A stretch of 64,000 nucleotides of DNA from positions 62,001-126,000 of the forward strand of contig NZ_QNRC01000001.1 in assembly GCF_003709565.1 (NCBI RefSeq), in the 5' to 3' direction. Positions within the stretch are counted from its first letter, which is position 1. Every line of letters begins with the position of its first letter. The DNA comes from Paracoccus sigandri (lineage in GTDB: Bacteria; Pseudomonadota; Alphaproteobacteria; Rhodobacterales; Rhodobacteraceae). Shown piece by piece: positions 18,163 through 28,037 of the stretch. The translations under genes and the position numbers were made by a program. The notes beneath the pieces are model-generated. The model worked only from the letters and a program-made list of their open reading frames with translations, searched no databases and was not told the DNA's origin.

Positions 18163-21062
18163 CAGGCGGCCTCCCCTGCTTGGCGGGCTTCTTCCTTCTC
18201 CTCGGCCTCCTGTTCGCGCAGGCGCGCGGCCCGCAGCGACTGGTGGGCGATGGCGATCAGCATCAGCACCGTGGCCCCCACGACCACCGCGAAGACGCCC
18301 AGGTCGAAGGCCAGGGCCGTCGCGGCCGGCACGTCGCCGATCAGCGGGACGTTGATGTATTGCGCATATGCCGTCAGGAACGGATAGCCGAAGATCCAGG
18401 CGCCCATGCCCGTGCCGCCCGCCACCAGCAGGCCGAAGCCCATCCAGCGGATCGGCAGCACGGTGATGCGCGCCTCGACCCAGCGGACATTGGTGGCGAT
18501 GTATTGCAGCAGGAAGGCGATGGCCAGCGTGACCCCGGCCGCGAAGCCGCCGCCCGGCAGGTCATGGCCGCGGAAGAAGAAATAGGCCGAGATCATGATC
18601 AGCACCGGGAACATCCACAGCATGATCACCGAGGGCACGTAGAGATAGTCCTTGAACGCGGCCGAGCTTGTCACCTGCTGCTGCTCGGGCGCGGCGATGC
18701 TTTCCGAGGTCGGGCGGAAGCGGCGCAGCAGGCTGTAGACGGTCAGCCCGACGATCGCCAGGACGGTGATCTCGCCGAAGGTGTCGAAGGCGCGGAAATC
18801 GACCAGGATGACGTTCACGACATTGGTGCCGCCGCCCTCGTAATAGGCATTGGCCAGGAACCAGTTGCCGACATTCGAGATCACCGGCCGGGTCATGATC
18901 GCATAGGCGATGCCGGCGATGCCCAGCCCCGACAGCGCCGCGATGACCAGGTCGCGGCTGCGGCGGATCTGGGCGGGCAGCAGCTTGTCCTCGGCGATCT
19001 CCTCGCGCCGCTTGGGCAGCCAGCGCAGGCCCAGAAGCAGCAGCACCGTGGTCACGATCTCGACCAGCAGCTGCGTCACCGCAAGGTCGGGGGCCGAGAA
19101 CCAGGCGAAGGTCAGGCAGGTGATCAGCCCGGCGCCGCCCAGCAGCACCAGCGCCGCGAAACGGTGATACTTGGCCTGCCAGGCCGCGCCGATGGCGCAG
19201 GCGATGCCCACCACCCACATCAGCGCGAAGCCCGGCGCGACCGGCGTGGTCTCGGGGCCGAATTCCAGGCTCCGGCTGTGCCATAGCGCGGCGGCGGCCG
19301 CGAAGAAGGCCAGCAGCACCAGCAGGCGCAGTTGCGGCTGCAGCTTCTCGGTGCCGATGATGCGCGACATCACCCGCGGCCATTTCCAGCTGAGCCGGAA
19401 CATCAGCCAGTCATAGATCTTCTGCGCCCGGATGCGATAGAACAGCGGCGGCCCCTCGGGACCCTCGGCGATCTGGCGCGCGAAGATCAGGTAGATGGCC
19501 GAGCCGACGGCCAGCGCGATCATGCTCATGATCAGCGGCTGGTTGATGCCGTGCCACAGGGCGATGTCGTAATAGGCCGTATCCGCCCCCAGGACCGAGC
19601 GCGCGGCCATGTTCATGATCGGCCCCAGCGTCAGCGCCGGCAATATGCCGACCAGCAGGCAGAGGAACACCAGAAGCTCGACCGGCAGGCGCATCCAGCG
19701 CACCGGCTCGTGCGGTTCCTTGGGCAGGTCGACCGGGGCCGGGCCGAAGAACACCGTCAGGATGAAGCGCAGCGAATAGGCGACCGAGAAGATGCCGCCC
19801 GCCGTCGCAAGCCAGGGCAGCGCGCCGTTCAGCCAGGTGCCGTTCTGCGAATCCACCGCCTCGGCGAAGAACATCTCCTTGGACAGGAAGCCGTTCAGCA
19901 GCGGCACGCCCGCCATGGCGGCGGCGGCGACGATGGCCAGCGTGCCGGTGAACGGCATCAGCCGCATCAGCCCGGAAAGCCGGCGCATGTCGCGGGTGCC
20001 GGATTCGTGGTCGATGATCCCCGCCGCCATGAACAGCGAGGCCTTGAAGACCGCGTGATTGGCGATGTGGAAGATCGCCGCCAGGATCGCCCCCGGCCCG
20101 CCGATCCCGGCCAGCGCGGTGATCAGGCCCAGGTGGCTGATGGTGGAATAGGCCAGAAGCCCCTTCAGGTCGTGGCGGAACAGCGCCACGACCGCGCCGA
20201 CGATCAGCGTGGCCATGCCCGCGCCGGTGACGATCAGGAACCAGGCCTCGGTGCCGCCAAGCGCCGGGGTGAAGCGGACCAGCAGGAACACCCCCGCCTT
20301 GACCATCGTGGCCGAATGCAGGAAGGCCGAGACCGGCGTCGGCGCCGCCATCGCGCCGGGCAGCCAGAAATGGAACGGGAATTGCGCCGACTTGGTGAAG
20401 GCGCCCAGCAGGAACAGCACCAGCACCGCCGGATAGAGCGGATGCGCCCGGATCGCGTCGCCCGAGGACAGCACCCGGTCCAGGTCGTAGCTGCCGACGA
20501 TCTTGCCCAGCATCAGCATCGCGACCAGCAGGCACAGCCCGCCCGCCGCCGTCACGACCAGCGCCGTGCGCGCCCCGTCGCGCGCGCCCGCGCTCTGATA
20601 CCAATAGCCGATCAGCAGGAACGAGATGACCGAGGTCAGTTCCCAATAGACCACCAGCATCAGGATGTTGCCCGACACCAGCACGCCCATCATCGCCCCG
20701 GTGAAGGCCAGCAGCAGCGCATAGAAGCGCGGCACCGGATCGCTTTTCGACAGGTAGTAGCGCGCATAGATCACGACCAGGATGCCGATCCCCAGGACCA
20801 GCGCCGTGAAGAACCAGGAAAACCCGTCGATGCGGAAGGTCAGCTCCAGCCCCAGCGAGGGCACCCAGCTGATCGTGCCGCGCAGCACCTCGCCCTGGGC
20901 GACGTTGTCGTAGGTGCCGAACAGGATCGCCAGCCCGGCCGCCATGGTCAGCGTCGCCAGCCAGGCGGCGGCGTTTCGGGCATCGGATGGAAGTGTCGAG
21001 GCGCCAAGCGCCCCCAGGAACGGCAGGAAGACAAGGATCAGAACCAGATTCTGTTCAGCCAT
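18162..21062 (-). CDS. mrpA: Mrp-type Na+/H+ antiporter, fused subunit A/B (PhaAB type)
   Basis: This 966-residue protein combines a NuoL-like MrpA antiporter domain (about 1-760) with a C-terminal MrpB-like domain (about 800-960), the fusion seen in group 2 operons such as rhizobial phaAB. Antiporter motifs include '[20 protein letters not shown]' and '[15 protein letters not shown]' with the conserved Lys. No separate mrpB gene is present, so the fusion accounts for it. I use the ATG at 21062 (MAEQNLVLI), which begins directly at the first helix; an upstream frame adds 28 hydrophilic residues. It is the first gene of the operon, with a promoter about 190 nt upstream. Confidence 0.95.
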   Translation of the reverse strand: MAEQNLVLILVFLPFLGALGASTLPSDARNAAAWLATLTMAAGLAILFGTYDNVAQGEVLRGTISWVPSLGLELTFRIDGFSWFFTALVLGIGILVVIYARYYLSKSDPVPRFYALLLAFTGAMMGVLVSGNILMLVVYWELTSVISFLLIGYWYQSAGARDGARTALVVTAAGGLCLLVAMLMLGKIVGSYDLDRVLSSGDAIRAHPLYPAVLVLFLLGAFTKSAQFPFHFWLPGAMAAPTPVSAFLHSATMVKAGVFLLVRFTPALGGTEAWFLIVTGAGMATLIVGAVVALFRHDLKGLLAYSTISHLGLITALAGIGGPGAILAAIFHIANHAVFKASLFMAAGIIDHESGTRDMRRLSGLMRLMPFTGTLAIVAAAAMAGVPLLNGFLSKEMFFAEAVDSQNGTWLNGALPWLATAGGIFSVAYSLRFILTVFFGPAPVDLPKEPHEPVRWMRLPVELLVFLCLLVGILPALTLGPIMNMAARSVLGADTAYYDIALWHGINQPLIMSMIALAVGSAIYLIFARQIAEGPEGPPLFYRIRAQKIYDWLMFRLSWKWPRVMSRIIGTEKLQPQLRLLVLLAFFAAAAALWHSRSLEFGPETTPVAPGFALMWVVGIACAIGAAWQAKYHRFAALVLLGGAGLITCLTFAWFSAPDLAVTQLLVEIVTTVLLLLGLRWLPKRREEIAEDKLLPAQIRRSRDLVIAALSGLGIAGIAYAIMTRPVISNVGNWFLANAYYEGGGTNVVNVILVDFRAFDTFGEITVLAIVGLTVYSLLRRFRPTSESIAAPEQQQVTSSAAFKDYLYVPSVIMLWMFPVLIMISAYFFFRGHDLPGGGFAAGVTLAIAFLLQYIATNVRWVEARITVLPIRWMGFGLLVAGGTGMGAWIFGYPFLTAYAQYINVPLIGDVPAATALAFDLGVFAVVVGATVLMLIAIAHQSLRAARLREQEAEEKEEARQAGEAA

Positions 21063-21397
21063 GTCGTTGTCCGCCCTCCGTCGTTTCCTGTCTCTTGTTG
21101 TCGGCCCGCCGAATGCGCCTCCCGGATGGGCACCGCAACGCGGCACAGAGGGGACCCTTGTGGCGTCGCATCAGCATTCAGGAAAACCGATACCTCCAAT
21201 GCAAGGCAGAGCGCCGGTTTTTCAAGTCCCCGAGCCGAAATTATTCGACTATTTTACCAACAATCCCGTGTGTTGTCATAGCTGCCACAATCCGACGCCA
21301 CTCGCCGCCTGCAGAGACGGCACGCACGGTCGTTCCGGCGGCCAGAATGGACCTGGCGGTTCACTTCACCGGAGGGTCTGCGGCATTGGGAAGGGGA
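21063..21397. other. Non-coding region between mrpA and tRNA-Arg
   Basis: These 335 bases have no convincing gene. The part nearest the tRNA is moderately GC-rich, while 21240-21290 is AT-rich and holds a good minus-strand promoter. A 5' leader of about 180 nt would therefore precede mrpA; I see no known riboswitch consensus in it. Confidence 0.5.
21251..21279 (-). promoter_or_regulatory. Sigma-70-type promoter for the Mrp operon
   Basis: On the minus strand ATGACA and TAAAAT are separated by exactly 17 nt, each matching the consensus hexamer in five of six positions. It is in the only AT-rich patch upstream of mrpA and points toward it, giving a leader of about 180 nt. Confidence 0.6.
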
Positions 21398-21474
<77 letters not shown>

Positions 21475-21482
21475 CTGCGCGT

Positions 21483-21511
21483 TCCATAGCCTGCTTGCGC
21501 GGCCTTCGCAA
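21483..21511 (-). promoter_or_regulatory. Promoter for tRNA-Arg
   Basis: TTGCGA and TATGGA on the minus strand are 17 nt apart, with the -10 ending eight bases before the mature 5' end of the tRNA. The position is ideal for a stable-RNA promoter. Confidence 0.55.
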
Positions 21512-21563
21512 TGCCGTTTCGGAATCCCGCGGCATCTGCCCCGGCGCCTTGCCGAAACAGACC

Positions 21564-21591
21564 TTTACGCAGACAAATGCCCGGCTATATT
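21564..21591 (+). promoter_or_regulatory. Promoter-like element before the 21642 gene
   Basis: TTTACG and TATATT are 16 nt apart, about 50 nt before the ATG at 21642. A GGGGAAGG ribosome site follows. Pattern match only. Confidence 0.45.
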
Positions 21592-21641
21592 TTCTGCAAT
21601 GCAGCGTCATCGCGCCGCGCCGGGTTGCAACGGGGAAGGTC

Positions 21642-22706
21642 ATGAATTCCGACAAGAAGTCCAGGAATGCCCCCGGCAAGCCCCGCAAGGCGAAGCCGGC
21701 GGAAGGGCAGGCCCCCGCCCCGTCTTCCGCGAATCTGCTGATCGTCGCACAATCGGGACGGCTGGAATTCGAGGCGCTGGTCTTCGCCGCCAGCCTGCGG
21801 CTGGCCGCGCCCGACTGGCAGGGGCAGCTGTTCGTGGCCGAGCCCCGCCCCGAGGCCGCCTGGGAGGGCCATGACACGCAGATCGCCCCCGAAACCCGCG
21901 CGCTTCTGGAGGAGATGGGCGCCCGCATCCTGCCCTTCACCGCGACGCGCTTCGGCGCGCGCTATCCCTATGGCAACAAGATCGAGGCGCTGGCCGCCCT
22001 GCCCGCCAATCAGCCCTTCCTGTTCTTCGACACCGACACGCTGGTCACCGGCCCGCTGGACGCGGTCGGCTTCGATTTCGACCGCCCCTCGGCCTCGATG
22101 CGCCGCGAAGGGACCTGGCCGAAGCCGCCGCTCTATGGGCCGGGCTATGCGGACATCTGGAAATCGCTCTACGACCGTTTCGGGCTGGATTTCGATTCCA
22201 CGCTGGACCTGGGCCAGCCGGACGAGCATTGGGAACGCTATCTCTATTTCAACGCCGGCTGGTTCTTCGGCGCCGATCCGGCCGAATTCGGCCGCCGCTT
22301 CGGCGACTGGGCCGAGGAGCTGCGCAGCGATCCCGGCGACGCGCTGGCCTGCCAGAGCCTCGATCCCTGGCTGGACCAGGTGATCCTGCCGCTGGTGATC
22401 CATTCCTTCGGCGGCGCCCGGCCGGGACCCGGGCTCAAGGGGCTGGATGGCGACGTGACCTGCCATTATCGCAACCTGCCGCTGCTCTATGCGCGCGAAA
22501 GCGACGCGGCGGTGGATCACCTGGAACGGGCGGTGGCGCCGAACCGGCTCAAGAAGCGGCTGCGCGAATGGGGTCCGGCGAAGAAGCTGATCTACCAGGG
22601 CAAGGGGCGCGAGAAGATCCGCCCGATGTTCGACCGCGACGCCCTGCCCTCGAAGGAACAGGCGATCCGCAACCAGCTGAAAAGCAAGGGCTGGTGGCTG
22701 GTCTGA
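21642..22706 (+). CDS. Glycosyltransferase-like conserved protein
   Basis: This 354-residue protein looks like a GT-A fold glycosyltransferase-like protein of the type common in Rhodobacteraceae. The segment 'NQPFLFFDTDTLVTGPLD' gives a DxD motif (DTD, about residue 132-134) for metal and nucleotide-sugar binding, and 'YFNAGWFFGADPAEFGRRF' resembles acceptor-site regions of such enzymes. The first 30 residues are Lys/Pro-rich and probably disordered. No membrane segment is seen. I use the ATG at 21642 with its GGGGAAGG site; the longer frame runs through the tRNA promoter. Acceptor and donor are unknown, and no polysaccharide genes are adjacent. Confidence 0.7.
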   Translation: MNSDKKSRNAPGKPRKAKPAEGQAPAPSSANLLIVAQSGRLEFEALVFAASLRLAAPDWQGQLFVAEPRPEAAWEGHDTQIAPETRALLEEMGARILPFTATRFGARYPYGNKIEALAALPANQPFLFFDTDTLVTGPLDAVGFDFDRPSASMRREGTWPKPPLYGPGYADIWKSLYDRFGLDFDSTLDLGQPDEHWERYLYFNAGWFFGADPAEFGRRFGDWAEELRSDPGDALACQSLDPWLDQVILPLVIHSFGGARPGPGLKGLDGDVTCHYRNLPLLYARESDAAVDHLERAVAPNRLKKRLREWGPAKKLIYQGKGREKIRPMFDRDALPSKEQAIRNQLKSKGWWLV

Positions 22707-22713
22707 GCCCCCG

Positions 22714-22752
22714 ATGACAGAAGGCCCGGCATCACGCCGGGCCTTCTGTCAT
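22714..22752. terminator. Strong bidirectional terminator hairpin
   Basis: A 17-bp perfect inverted repeat (inner arms CAGAAGGCCCGGC and GCCGGGCCTTCTG, loop ATCAC) lies between the convergent 21642 gene and ileS. It follows both stop codons within a few bases and is the most stable hairpin I see in the window. Confidence 0.85.
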
Positions 22753-22764
22753 TCCCGCCGAGGA

Positions 22765-25686
22765 TCAGCCCAGGACCGCGTCGCAGCGCGCGCAGACCCC
22801 GGCATGGGCGTGGCTGCCGACATCGGGCAGGATCTTCCAGCAGCGCTGGCATTTCTCGCCCATCGCGCGCTCGAAGACCACGCCGACGCCCGGCAGCTCG
22901 GCCATGCGGAAGGCCTCGGCCGGGGCCGGATCGGCGGTCAGCGACAGGTCCGAGGTGATGCAGATATCCGCGAAATCCACCGATTTCAGCGCGGCCAGCG
23001 CCTCGGGATCCTCGACATGGACGACCGGCGCGGCCTCCAGGCTGGCCCCGATGGTCTTGTCGCTGCGCCGGACCTCCAGCGCCGCCGTCACCACGCGGCG
23101 GGCGCGGCGCACATGGTCCCATTTCGCCGCCAAGGGCTCGTTCAGCCAGTCGGCCGGCGTCGCCGGGAAGTCCCGCAGATGCACGCTGTCCTGGTCCGAG
23201 GGGAAGCGCGACAGCCAGACATCCTCCATCGTGAAGGGCAGGATCGGCGCCAGCCAGGTGACCAGCCGGTGATACAGGATGTCCAGCACCGTCCGGGCCG
23301 CACGCCGCCGCAGGCTGTCCGGCGCATCGCAGTAAAGCGCGTCCTTGCGGATGTCGAAATAGAAGGCCGACAGATCGACGGTGCAGAACTGGAACAGCGT
23401 CTGGAACAGGCCCTGGAAGTCATAGGCGTCATAGCCCCTGCGCACCGCATGATCCAGCTGCGCCAGCCGGTGCAGCACCCATTGCTCCAGCTCGGGCATC
23501 TCTTCGGGGGCGACCCGTTCCGCCTCGGCAAAGCCGGCAAGGCTGCCCAGCATGAAGCGCAAGGTGTTGCGCAGCCGGCGATAGCTGTCGGCGACGCCCT
23601 TCAGGATCTCGGGGCCGATGCGGCTGTCGGCGCCGTAATCGACCTGCGCCACCCACAGCCGCAGGATGTCGGCGCCGTATTGCCGGATCACCTCGGCCGG
23701 GACGATGGTGTTGCCCAGGGACTTGGACATCTTCATGCCCTTCTCGTCCAGCGTGAAGCCATGGGTCAGCACGCCCTTGTAAGGCGCCCGCCCCCTGGTC
23801 GCGCTGGCCTGCAGAAGCGAGGACTGGAACCAGCCGCGATGCTGGTCGGTGCCCTCCAGATACAGGTCGGCGATCCCGTCGGGGCTGCCATCGGCGCGGT
23901 CGCGGATCACGAAGGCATGGGTCGAGCCAGAATCGAACCACACGTCCAGCACGTCCATGACCTGCTCGTAATCCTCGGGATCCGCGACGCCCTCGAGCAT
24001 TTGCGCCTTGAAGCCGTCCCGATACCAGACATCCGCGCCGTCCCGCTCAAAGGCGGCGATGACGCGGTCGTTCACGCGCTGGTCGCGCAGCAGGTAGTCC
24101 TCGTCCGTGGGCCTGGCGCCGCGCCTGACGAAGCAGGTCAGCGGCACGCCCCAGGCGCGCTGCCGCGACAGCACCCAGTCGGGCCGGTTCTCGACCATCG
24201 CGTGGATCCGGTTGCGGCCGGTCTGCGGCGTCCAGCGCACCAGCCGGTCGATCGAGGCCAGCGCCCGCGCCCGGATCGTGTCGCCATATTCGCCCATGCC
24301 ATCGGCCAGCGGCTTGTCGATGGCGGCGAACCATTGCGGCGTGTTGCGATAGATCAGCGGCGCCTTCGAGCGCCAGCTATGCGGATAGCTGTGCTTGATC
24401 CTGCCCTTGGCCAGCAGCGCGCCCGCCCAGGCCAGCTGCTTGATCACGCTGACATTCGCGGGCCCGTCCTTGCCGTCGGGCTCGATGATCGCCTGGCCGC
24501 CGAACAGCGGCAGGTCGGCGCGATAGGACCCGTCCGGCTCGACATTATAGGTCATCGGCAGCCCGTGCTTCAGCCCCAGCTGATAGTCGTCGTCGCCATG
24601 GCTGGGGGCGGTATGGACGAACCCCGTGCCCGCCTCGTCGGTGACATGCTCGCCGGCCAGCATGGGGACGTCGAAATCCCACTCGCCCGCGCCGCCCTCG
24701 ACGCCCCGGAGCGGATGGGCCAGCACCAGCCCCTCCAGATCCGCCGGTGCCACATCCGCGACCCGCTGCCAGTCCGCGACCTTCGCGGCACTCATCACGC
24801 TCTCGGCCAGCGCATCGGCCAGCACCAGCAATTCGCCCGGCTTCGCCGTCGCGTTCTCGGCCACCCCGCCGACCTCATACAAGCCATAGGCGATCGCCGG
24901 ATGATAGGCGACCGCACGGTTCTGCGGGATCGTCCAGGGCGTCGTGGTCCAGATCACCACGCTGGCAGGCTTCTTCGTTGCGAAAATACCCTGCGACGCA
25001 ACCACCCCGAACCGCACCCAGATCGTGTGGCTGGTATGGTCCTTGTATTCCACCTCGGCCTCGGCGAGCGCGGTCTTCTCGACCGGCGACCACATCACCG
25101 GCTTGCTGCCCTGATACAGGCTGCCATTCATCACCAGCTTCATGAACTCGGCCGCGATCACCGCCTCGGCGTGATAGTCCATGGTCAGATAGGGATCGTC
25201 CCACTTGCCGGTCACGCCCAGCCGCTTGAACTCGTCGCGCTGCACATCCACCCAATGCTCGGCGAAGCGGCGGCATTCCTGGCGGAACTCGACGATGTCG
25301 ACGGCGTCCTTGTCCTGGCCCTTCTGGCGATACTGCTCCTCGATCTTCCACTCGATCGGCAGGCCGTGGCAGTCCCAGCCCGGCACATAGCGCGAATCGC
25401 GGCCCATCATCTGCTGCGACCGGACGATGAAATCCTTCAGCACCTTGTTCAGCGCGTGGCCGATATGCAGGTTCCCGTTCGCGTAAGGAGGCCCGTCATG
25501 CAGGATGAACGGCGTCCGCCCCGCGGCGCGCTCGCGCAGGCGGTCATAGATGCCGATCCGCTCCCAGCGCGCCAGCCATTCCGGCTCGCGGGCGGGCAGG
25601 CCGGCACGCATCGGGAAATCGGTCTGCGGCAGGAAAACGGTGTCGCGGTAATCGGGTGCGTCGGCGCGGCTGTCATTGGCGCTCAT
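22765..25686 (-). CDS. ileS: Isoleucyl-tRNA synthetase
   Basis: This 973-residue class I aminoacyl-tRNA synthetase charges tRNA-Ile. HIGH is at residues 74-77 in 'GNLHIGHALN', and KMSKS is at about 648 in 'KGMKMSKSLGNT'. Between them lies the CP1 editing domain with 'TTPWTIPQNRAVA'. The anticodon-binding part follows, and the C-terminus has a zinc site made of 'CQRC' and 'CARC'. Length is normal for the bacterial type with the C-terminal zinc. It is transcribed away from queF, with 237 nt upstream that contain a hairpin repeat. Confidence 0.97.
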   Translation of the reverse strand: MSANDSRADAPDYRDTVFLPQTDFPMRAGLPAREPEWLARWERIGIYDRLRERAAGRTPFILHDGPPYANGNLHIGHALNKVLKDFIVRSQQMMGRDSRYVPGWDCHGLPIEWKIEEQYRQKGQDKDAVDIVEFRQECRRFAEHWVDVQRDEFKRLGVTGKWDDPYLTMDYHAEAVIAAEFMKLVMNGSLYQGSKPVMWSPVEKTALAEAEVEYKDHTSHTIWVRFGVVASQGIFATKKPASVVIWTTTPWTIPQNRAVAYHPAIAYGLYEVGGVAENATAKPGELLVLADALAESVMSAAKVADWQRVADVAPADLEGLVLAHPLRGVEGGAGEWDFDVPMLAGEHVTDEAGTGFVHTAPSHGDDDYQLGLKHGLPMTYNVEPDGSYRADLPLFGGQAIIEPDGKDGPANVSVIKQLAWAGALLAKGRIKHSYPHSWRSKAPLIYRNTPQWFAAIDKPLADGMGEYGDTIRARALASIDRLVRWTPQTGRNRIHAMVENRPDWVLSRQRAWGVPLTCFVRRGARPTDEDYLLRDQRVNDRVIAAFERDGADVWYRDGFKAQMLEGVADPEDYEQVMDVLDVWFDSGSTHAFVIRDRADGSPDGIADLYLEGTDQHRGWFQSSLLQASATRGRAPYKGVLTHGFTLDEKGMKMSKSLGNTIVPAEVIRQYGADILRLWVAQVDYGADSRIGPEILKGVADSYRRLRNTLRFMLGSLAGFAEAERVAPEEMPELEQWVLHRLAQLDHAVRRGYDAYDFQGLFQTLFQFCTVDLSAFYFDIRKDALYCDAPDSLRRRAARTVLDILYHRLVTWLAPILPFTMEDVWLSRFPSDQDSVHLRDFPATPADWLNEPLAAKWDHVRRARRVVTAALEVRRSDKTIGASLEAAPVVHVEDPEALAALKSVDFADICITSDLSLTADPAPAEAFRMAELPGVGVVFERAMGEKCQRCWKILPDVGSHAHAGVCARCDAVLG

Positions 25687-25844
25687 CGGGGCGTTCCTTT
25701 ATGGGCCTCTGGGGTCTTCGGACATGGGGCTACCCGGCGGCGCGAAACCTCACGCCACCGGGCCGCTAATTCGAAAGCCGAACACCGAAAATTCCATGCC
25801 GCCCTCTATAGGAAGGCCGGCGATCCGCTGCAAGCAGCCCAGTC

Positions 25845-25906
25845 TTTTCATCTTGGTCCAAATATCCCGGGGGAGTCGCCGGCACGGCGACGGGGGCAGC
25901 GCCCCC
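25845..25906 (-). repeat. Intergenic hairpin repeat, family A, after queF
   Basis: Read on the minus strand from queF, a GGGGGC/GCCCCC hairpin is followed by CCCGGGATATTTGGACCAAG. It shares the hairpin-then-ATATTT-CCAAG-TGAAA layout with copies at 29245, 57181 and 60083. The position 3' of a gene is the same in each case. Confidence 0.6.
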
Positions 25907-25923
25907 TTCCTTCCCCGGCCCAT

Positions 25924-26385
25924 TCAGCCCCGGCCGCGATAGCCGGCCACGCCCTGCTCGGGCAGCCACAGCCCCTCGGGCACCGCCCCGCTCTGCCAGA
26001 AGACGTCGATCGGCATCCCGCCGCGCGGATACCAGTATCCGCCGATCCGCAGCCATCGCGGCGCCAGCAGCCCGACCAGCCGCTTGCCGATGCCCACGGT
26101 GCAATCCTCGTGAAAGGCGCCGTGGTTGCGGAAGCTGCCCAGATACAGCTTCAGCGACTTCGATTCGACCAGCCAGTCGCCCGGCACATAGTCGATCACC
26201 AGATGCGCGAAATCGGGCTGGCCGGTGATCGGGCACAGGCTGGTGAATTCGGGCTGGGTGAAGCGCACCACATAGGCCTCGCCCGGCTGCGGGTTCGGCA
26301 CCCGTTCCAGCACCGCCTCCTCGGGGCTCTGCGGCAAAGTCGTCTTCGCGCCAAGCTGGGTCAGCGCGTCGGTGTAATGGCTCAT
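25924..26385 (-). CDS. queF: NADPH-dependent 7-cyano-7-deazaguanine reductase
   Basis: This 153-residue T-fold enzyme reduces preQ0 to preQ1 in queuosine biosynthesis. The catalytic Cys51 and the active-site Asp58 are in '[12 protein letters not shown]', and the NADPH-binding signature is '[20 protein letters not shown]', starting at residue 74. It is the short, unimodular form usual in alphaproteobacteria and Bacillus. No other queuosine genes are adjacent. No preQ1 riboswitch is evident in the short upstream region. Confidence 0.95.
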   Translation of the reverse strand: MSHYTDALTQLGAKTTLPQSPEEAVLERVPNPQPGEAYVVRFTQPEFTSLCPITGQPDFAHLVIDYVPGDWLVESKSLKLYLGSFRNHGAFHEDCTVGIGKRLVGLLAPRWLRIGGYWYPRGGMPIDVFWQSGAVPEGLWLPEQGVAGYRGRG

Positions 26386-26526
26386 CTCGGGGCTCCTGTT
26401 TTGACCGGGTGGGCTGCGACCGGAGCGCCCGGATAGCAGCCGCCCCCACCCGCGTCAAACCGACCCTTGCGCCAGGCAGGCCCGCAGTCCACCTATGGAC
26501 AAAGCCATTCCCTGTCCGCCTCACCG

Positions 26527-26934
26527 ATGATCCCGCCCCGCTTTCCCGTCTCGCCCCAGGATATCGACCGCGTCGTCCGCAGCTTCTACGCCGCGGTGCG
26601 CCGGCACGAGGTGCTGGGCCCGGTCTTCGCCCGCCACGTCGCCGACTGGCCCGCGCATGAGGCGAAGATCGCCCGGTTCTGGAAGAAGGCGATCCTCTAT
26701 CAGCCCGGCTATGACGGCAATCCGATGCAGGCGCATCTGGCGGCGGGCGATGTGAAGTCGACGCATTTCCCGATCTGGCTGGCGCTCTTCGACGAGACCC
26801 TGCGCCGCAGCCTGCCGGCGGACGCGGCGGCGGGCTGGTCCGCGCTGGCCCATCGCATCGGCGCGGGCCTGCGCATGGGGGTCGAGGACATCTCGGAACG
26901 CCATCGCCGCCCCGGCCCGCCGATCCTGCGCTAG
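26527..26934 (+). CDS. Truncated haemoglobin, group III
   Basis: This 135-residue globin of the trHb3 (P) group has 'DRVVRSFYAAVRRHEVLGPVF' at helix B-C, a Trp-rich 'ARFWKKAILYQPGYDGNPMQ' region, and a proximal His in 'STHFPIWLALFDE'. It would bind haem and small gases such as O2 or NO in the cytoplasm; the true function in this group is unsettled. I use the ATG at 26527, which gives the usual length; the frame continues 20 residues upstream without conservation. It is convergent with the TRIC gene, only 3 nt apart. Confidence 0.88.
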   Translation: MIPPRFPVSPQDIDRVVRSFYAAVRRHEVLGPVFARHVADWPAHEAKIARFWKKAILYQPGYDGNPMQAHLAAGDVKSTHFPIWLALFDETLRRSLPADAAAGWSALAHRIGAGLRMGVEDISERHRRPGPPILR

Positions 26935-26937
26935 GGT

Positions 26938-27591
26938 TCAGCCGCGATCGCGCGGCGGGCGCGGGCGATAGACCGGCAGCCGCCAGCCCCAGCGCAGGCT
27001 GCCCGCGCGCAGCACCCAGACGATCGCCGCCCCCGCGATCAGCGCCTCGGACCGGCCGAGGCCAAGCTGGCCCAGCAGCACCGCCACCAGCGCGCCCCCA
27101 AAGGCCGCCGTTAGGTAAAGCTCGCCCTGCTTCAGCACCAGCGGCACCTCGTTGCCGACGACATCGCGCATCAGCCCGCCGAAGGTGCCGGTGACGACGC
27201 CCATGATGATGGTGATGACCGGGCCGAAGCCGCCCTCCATCGCTACGCCGACCCCGGCGGCCACTGCCACCGACAGCGCGATGCTGTCCAGCCACAAAAG
27301 CAGCTTGTAGCGGCTCTCGATCAGATGCGCGGTCCAGAAGACGACCAGCGCCGCCCCCGCCGCCATCAGCACATAGGCGGGCTGGGCGACCCAGAACACG
27401 GTCTCGCGCCCCAGGATCAGGTCGCGCAGCGTGCCGCCACCCACGGCGGTCAGCGCCGCCATGAAGATGAAGCCCACCGGGTCAAGCTGCGCCCGGCTGG
27501 CCACCAGCGCCCCGGTCAGCGCGAAGACCAGCACGGCCCCATAGTCCAGCACCGCGATCAGCGCGCCCGGCGTGATCTGGTCCAGGATCAT
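26938..27591 (-). CDS. Trimeric intracellular cation channel (TRIC/UPF0126) family protein
   Basis: This 217-residue membrane protein has seven predicted helices arranged as two repeats. Each half carries a glycine-rich signature: '[20 protein letters not shown]' and '[20 protein letters not shown]'. This pattern identifies the TRIC/YicG family of K+-permeable channels. The ATG at 27591 overlaps the rnhA stop by 4 nt; the longer frame is antisense-like sequence over rnhA. It is the last gene of the ispH operon. The physiological ion is not known. Confidence 0.88.
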   Translation of the reverse strand: MILDQITPGALIAVLDYGAVLVFALTGALVASRAQLDPVGFIFMAALTAVGGGTLRDLILGRETVFWVAQPAYVLMAAGAALVVFWTAHLIESRYKLLLWLDSIALSVAVAAGVGVAMEGGFGPVITIIMGVVTGTFGGLMRDVVGNEVPLVLKQGELYLTAAFGGALVAVLLGQLGLGRSEALIAGAAIVWVLRAGSLRWGWRLPVYRPRPPRDRG

Positions 27592-28037
27592 TTGAACGGC
27601 GCCATGCCGGCGCGGGCCAGCTCGTCGGCGCGCTCGTTCTCGGGATGGCCGGCATGGCCCTTGATCCATTCCCAGCTGACCCTGTGGCGCGCCTGCGCCG
27701 CGTCCAGCCGCTGCCACAGGTCGTCGTTCTTGACCGGCTTGCGCCCGGCGGTCTTCCAGCCGTTCCTCTTCCAGCCGTGGATCCACTGGGTCACGCCGTT
27801 CTTCACATAGGCGCTGTCGGTGACGATGGTGATCCCGGTCGGCCGGGTCAGCGCCTCCAGCGCGGAAATCGCCGCCATCAGCTCCATGCGGTTGTTGGTG
27901 GTCTGCGCCTCGCCGCCCTGCAGCTCGCGCTCCTTGACGATGCGCCCGTCCTCCAGGGCGCGCAGCAGCACGCCCCAGCCGCCGGGGCCGGGATTGCCGC
28001 TGCAGGCCCCGTCCGTCCATGCATAAAGTTCGGTCAC
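27588..28037 (-). CDS. rnhA: Ribonuclease HI
   Basis: This 149-residue endonuclease cuts RNA in RNA-DNA hybrids. The catalytic acidic residues are visible: Asp9 in '[15 protein letters not shown]', Glu52 in '[11 protein letters not shown]', Asp74 in '[10 protein letters not shown]' and Asp138 in '[12 protein letters not shown]', with His131 also present. The basic Trp-rich protrusion '[11 protein letters not shown]' is typical of the E. coli-like type. I place a GTG start at 28037, overlapping lysE by 4 nt and giving family length. Confidence 0.95.
   Translation of the reverse strand: MTELYAWTDGACSGNPGPGGWGVLLRALEDGRIVKERELQGGEAQTTNNRMELMAAISALEALTRPTGITIVTDSAYVKNGVTQWIHGWKRNGWKTAGRKPVKNDDLWQRLDAAQARHRVSWEWIKGHAGHPENERADELARAGMAPFK

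Noticed and set aside
16208-21281. Long plus-strand open frames across the Mrp operon
   Set aside because: Antisense to well-conserved antiporter subunits; composition is Gln/Arg/His-rich, typical of shadow frames in high-GC DNA.
22714-26436. 1240-codon plus-strand frame opposite ileS and queF
   Set aside because: Antisense shadow; ileS and queF have all catalytic motifs.
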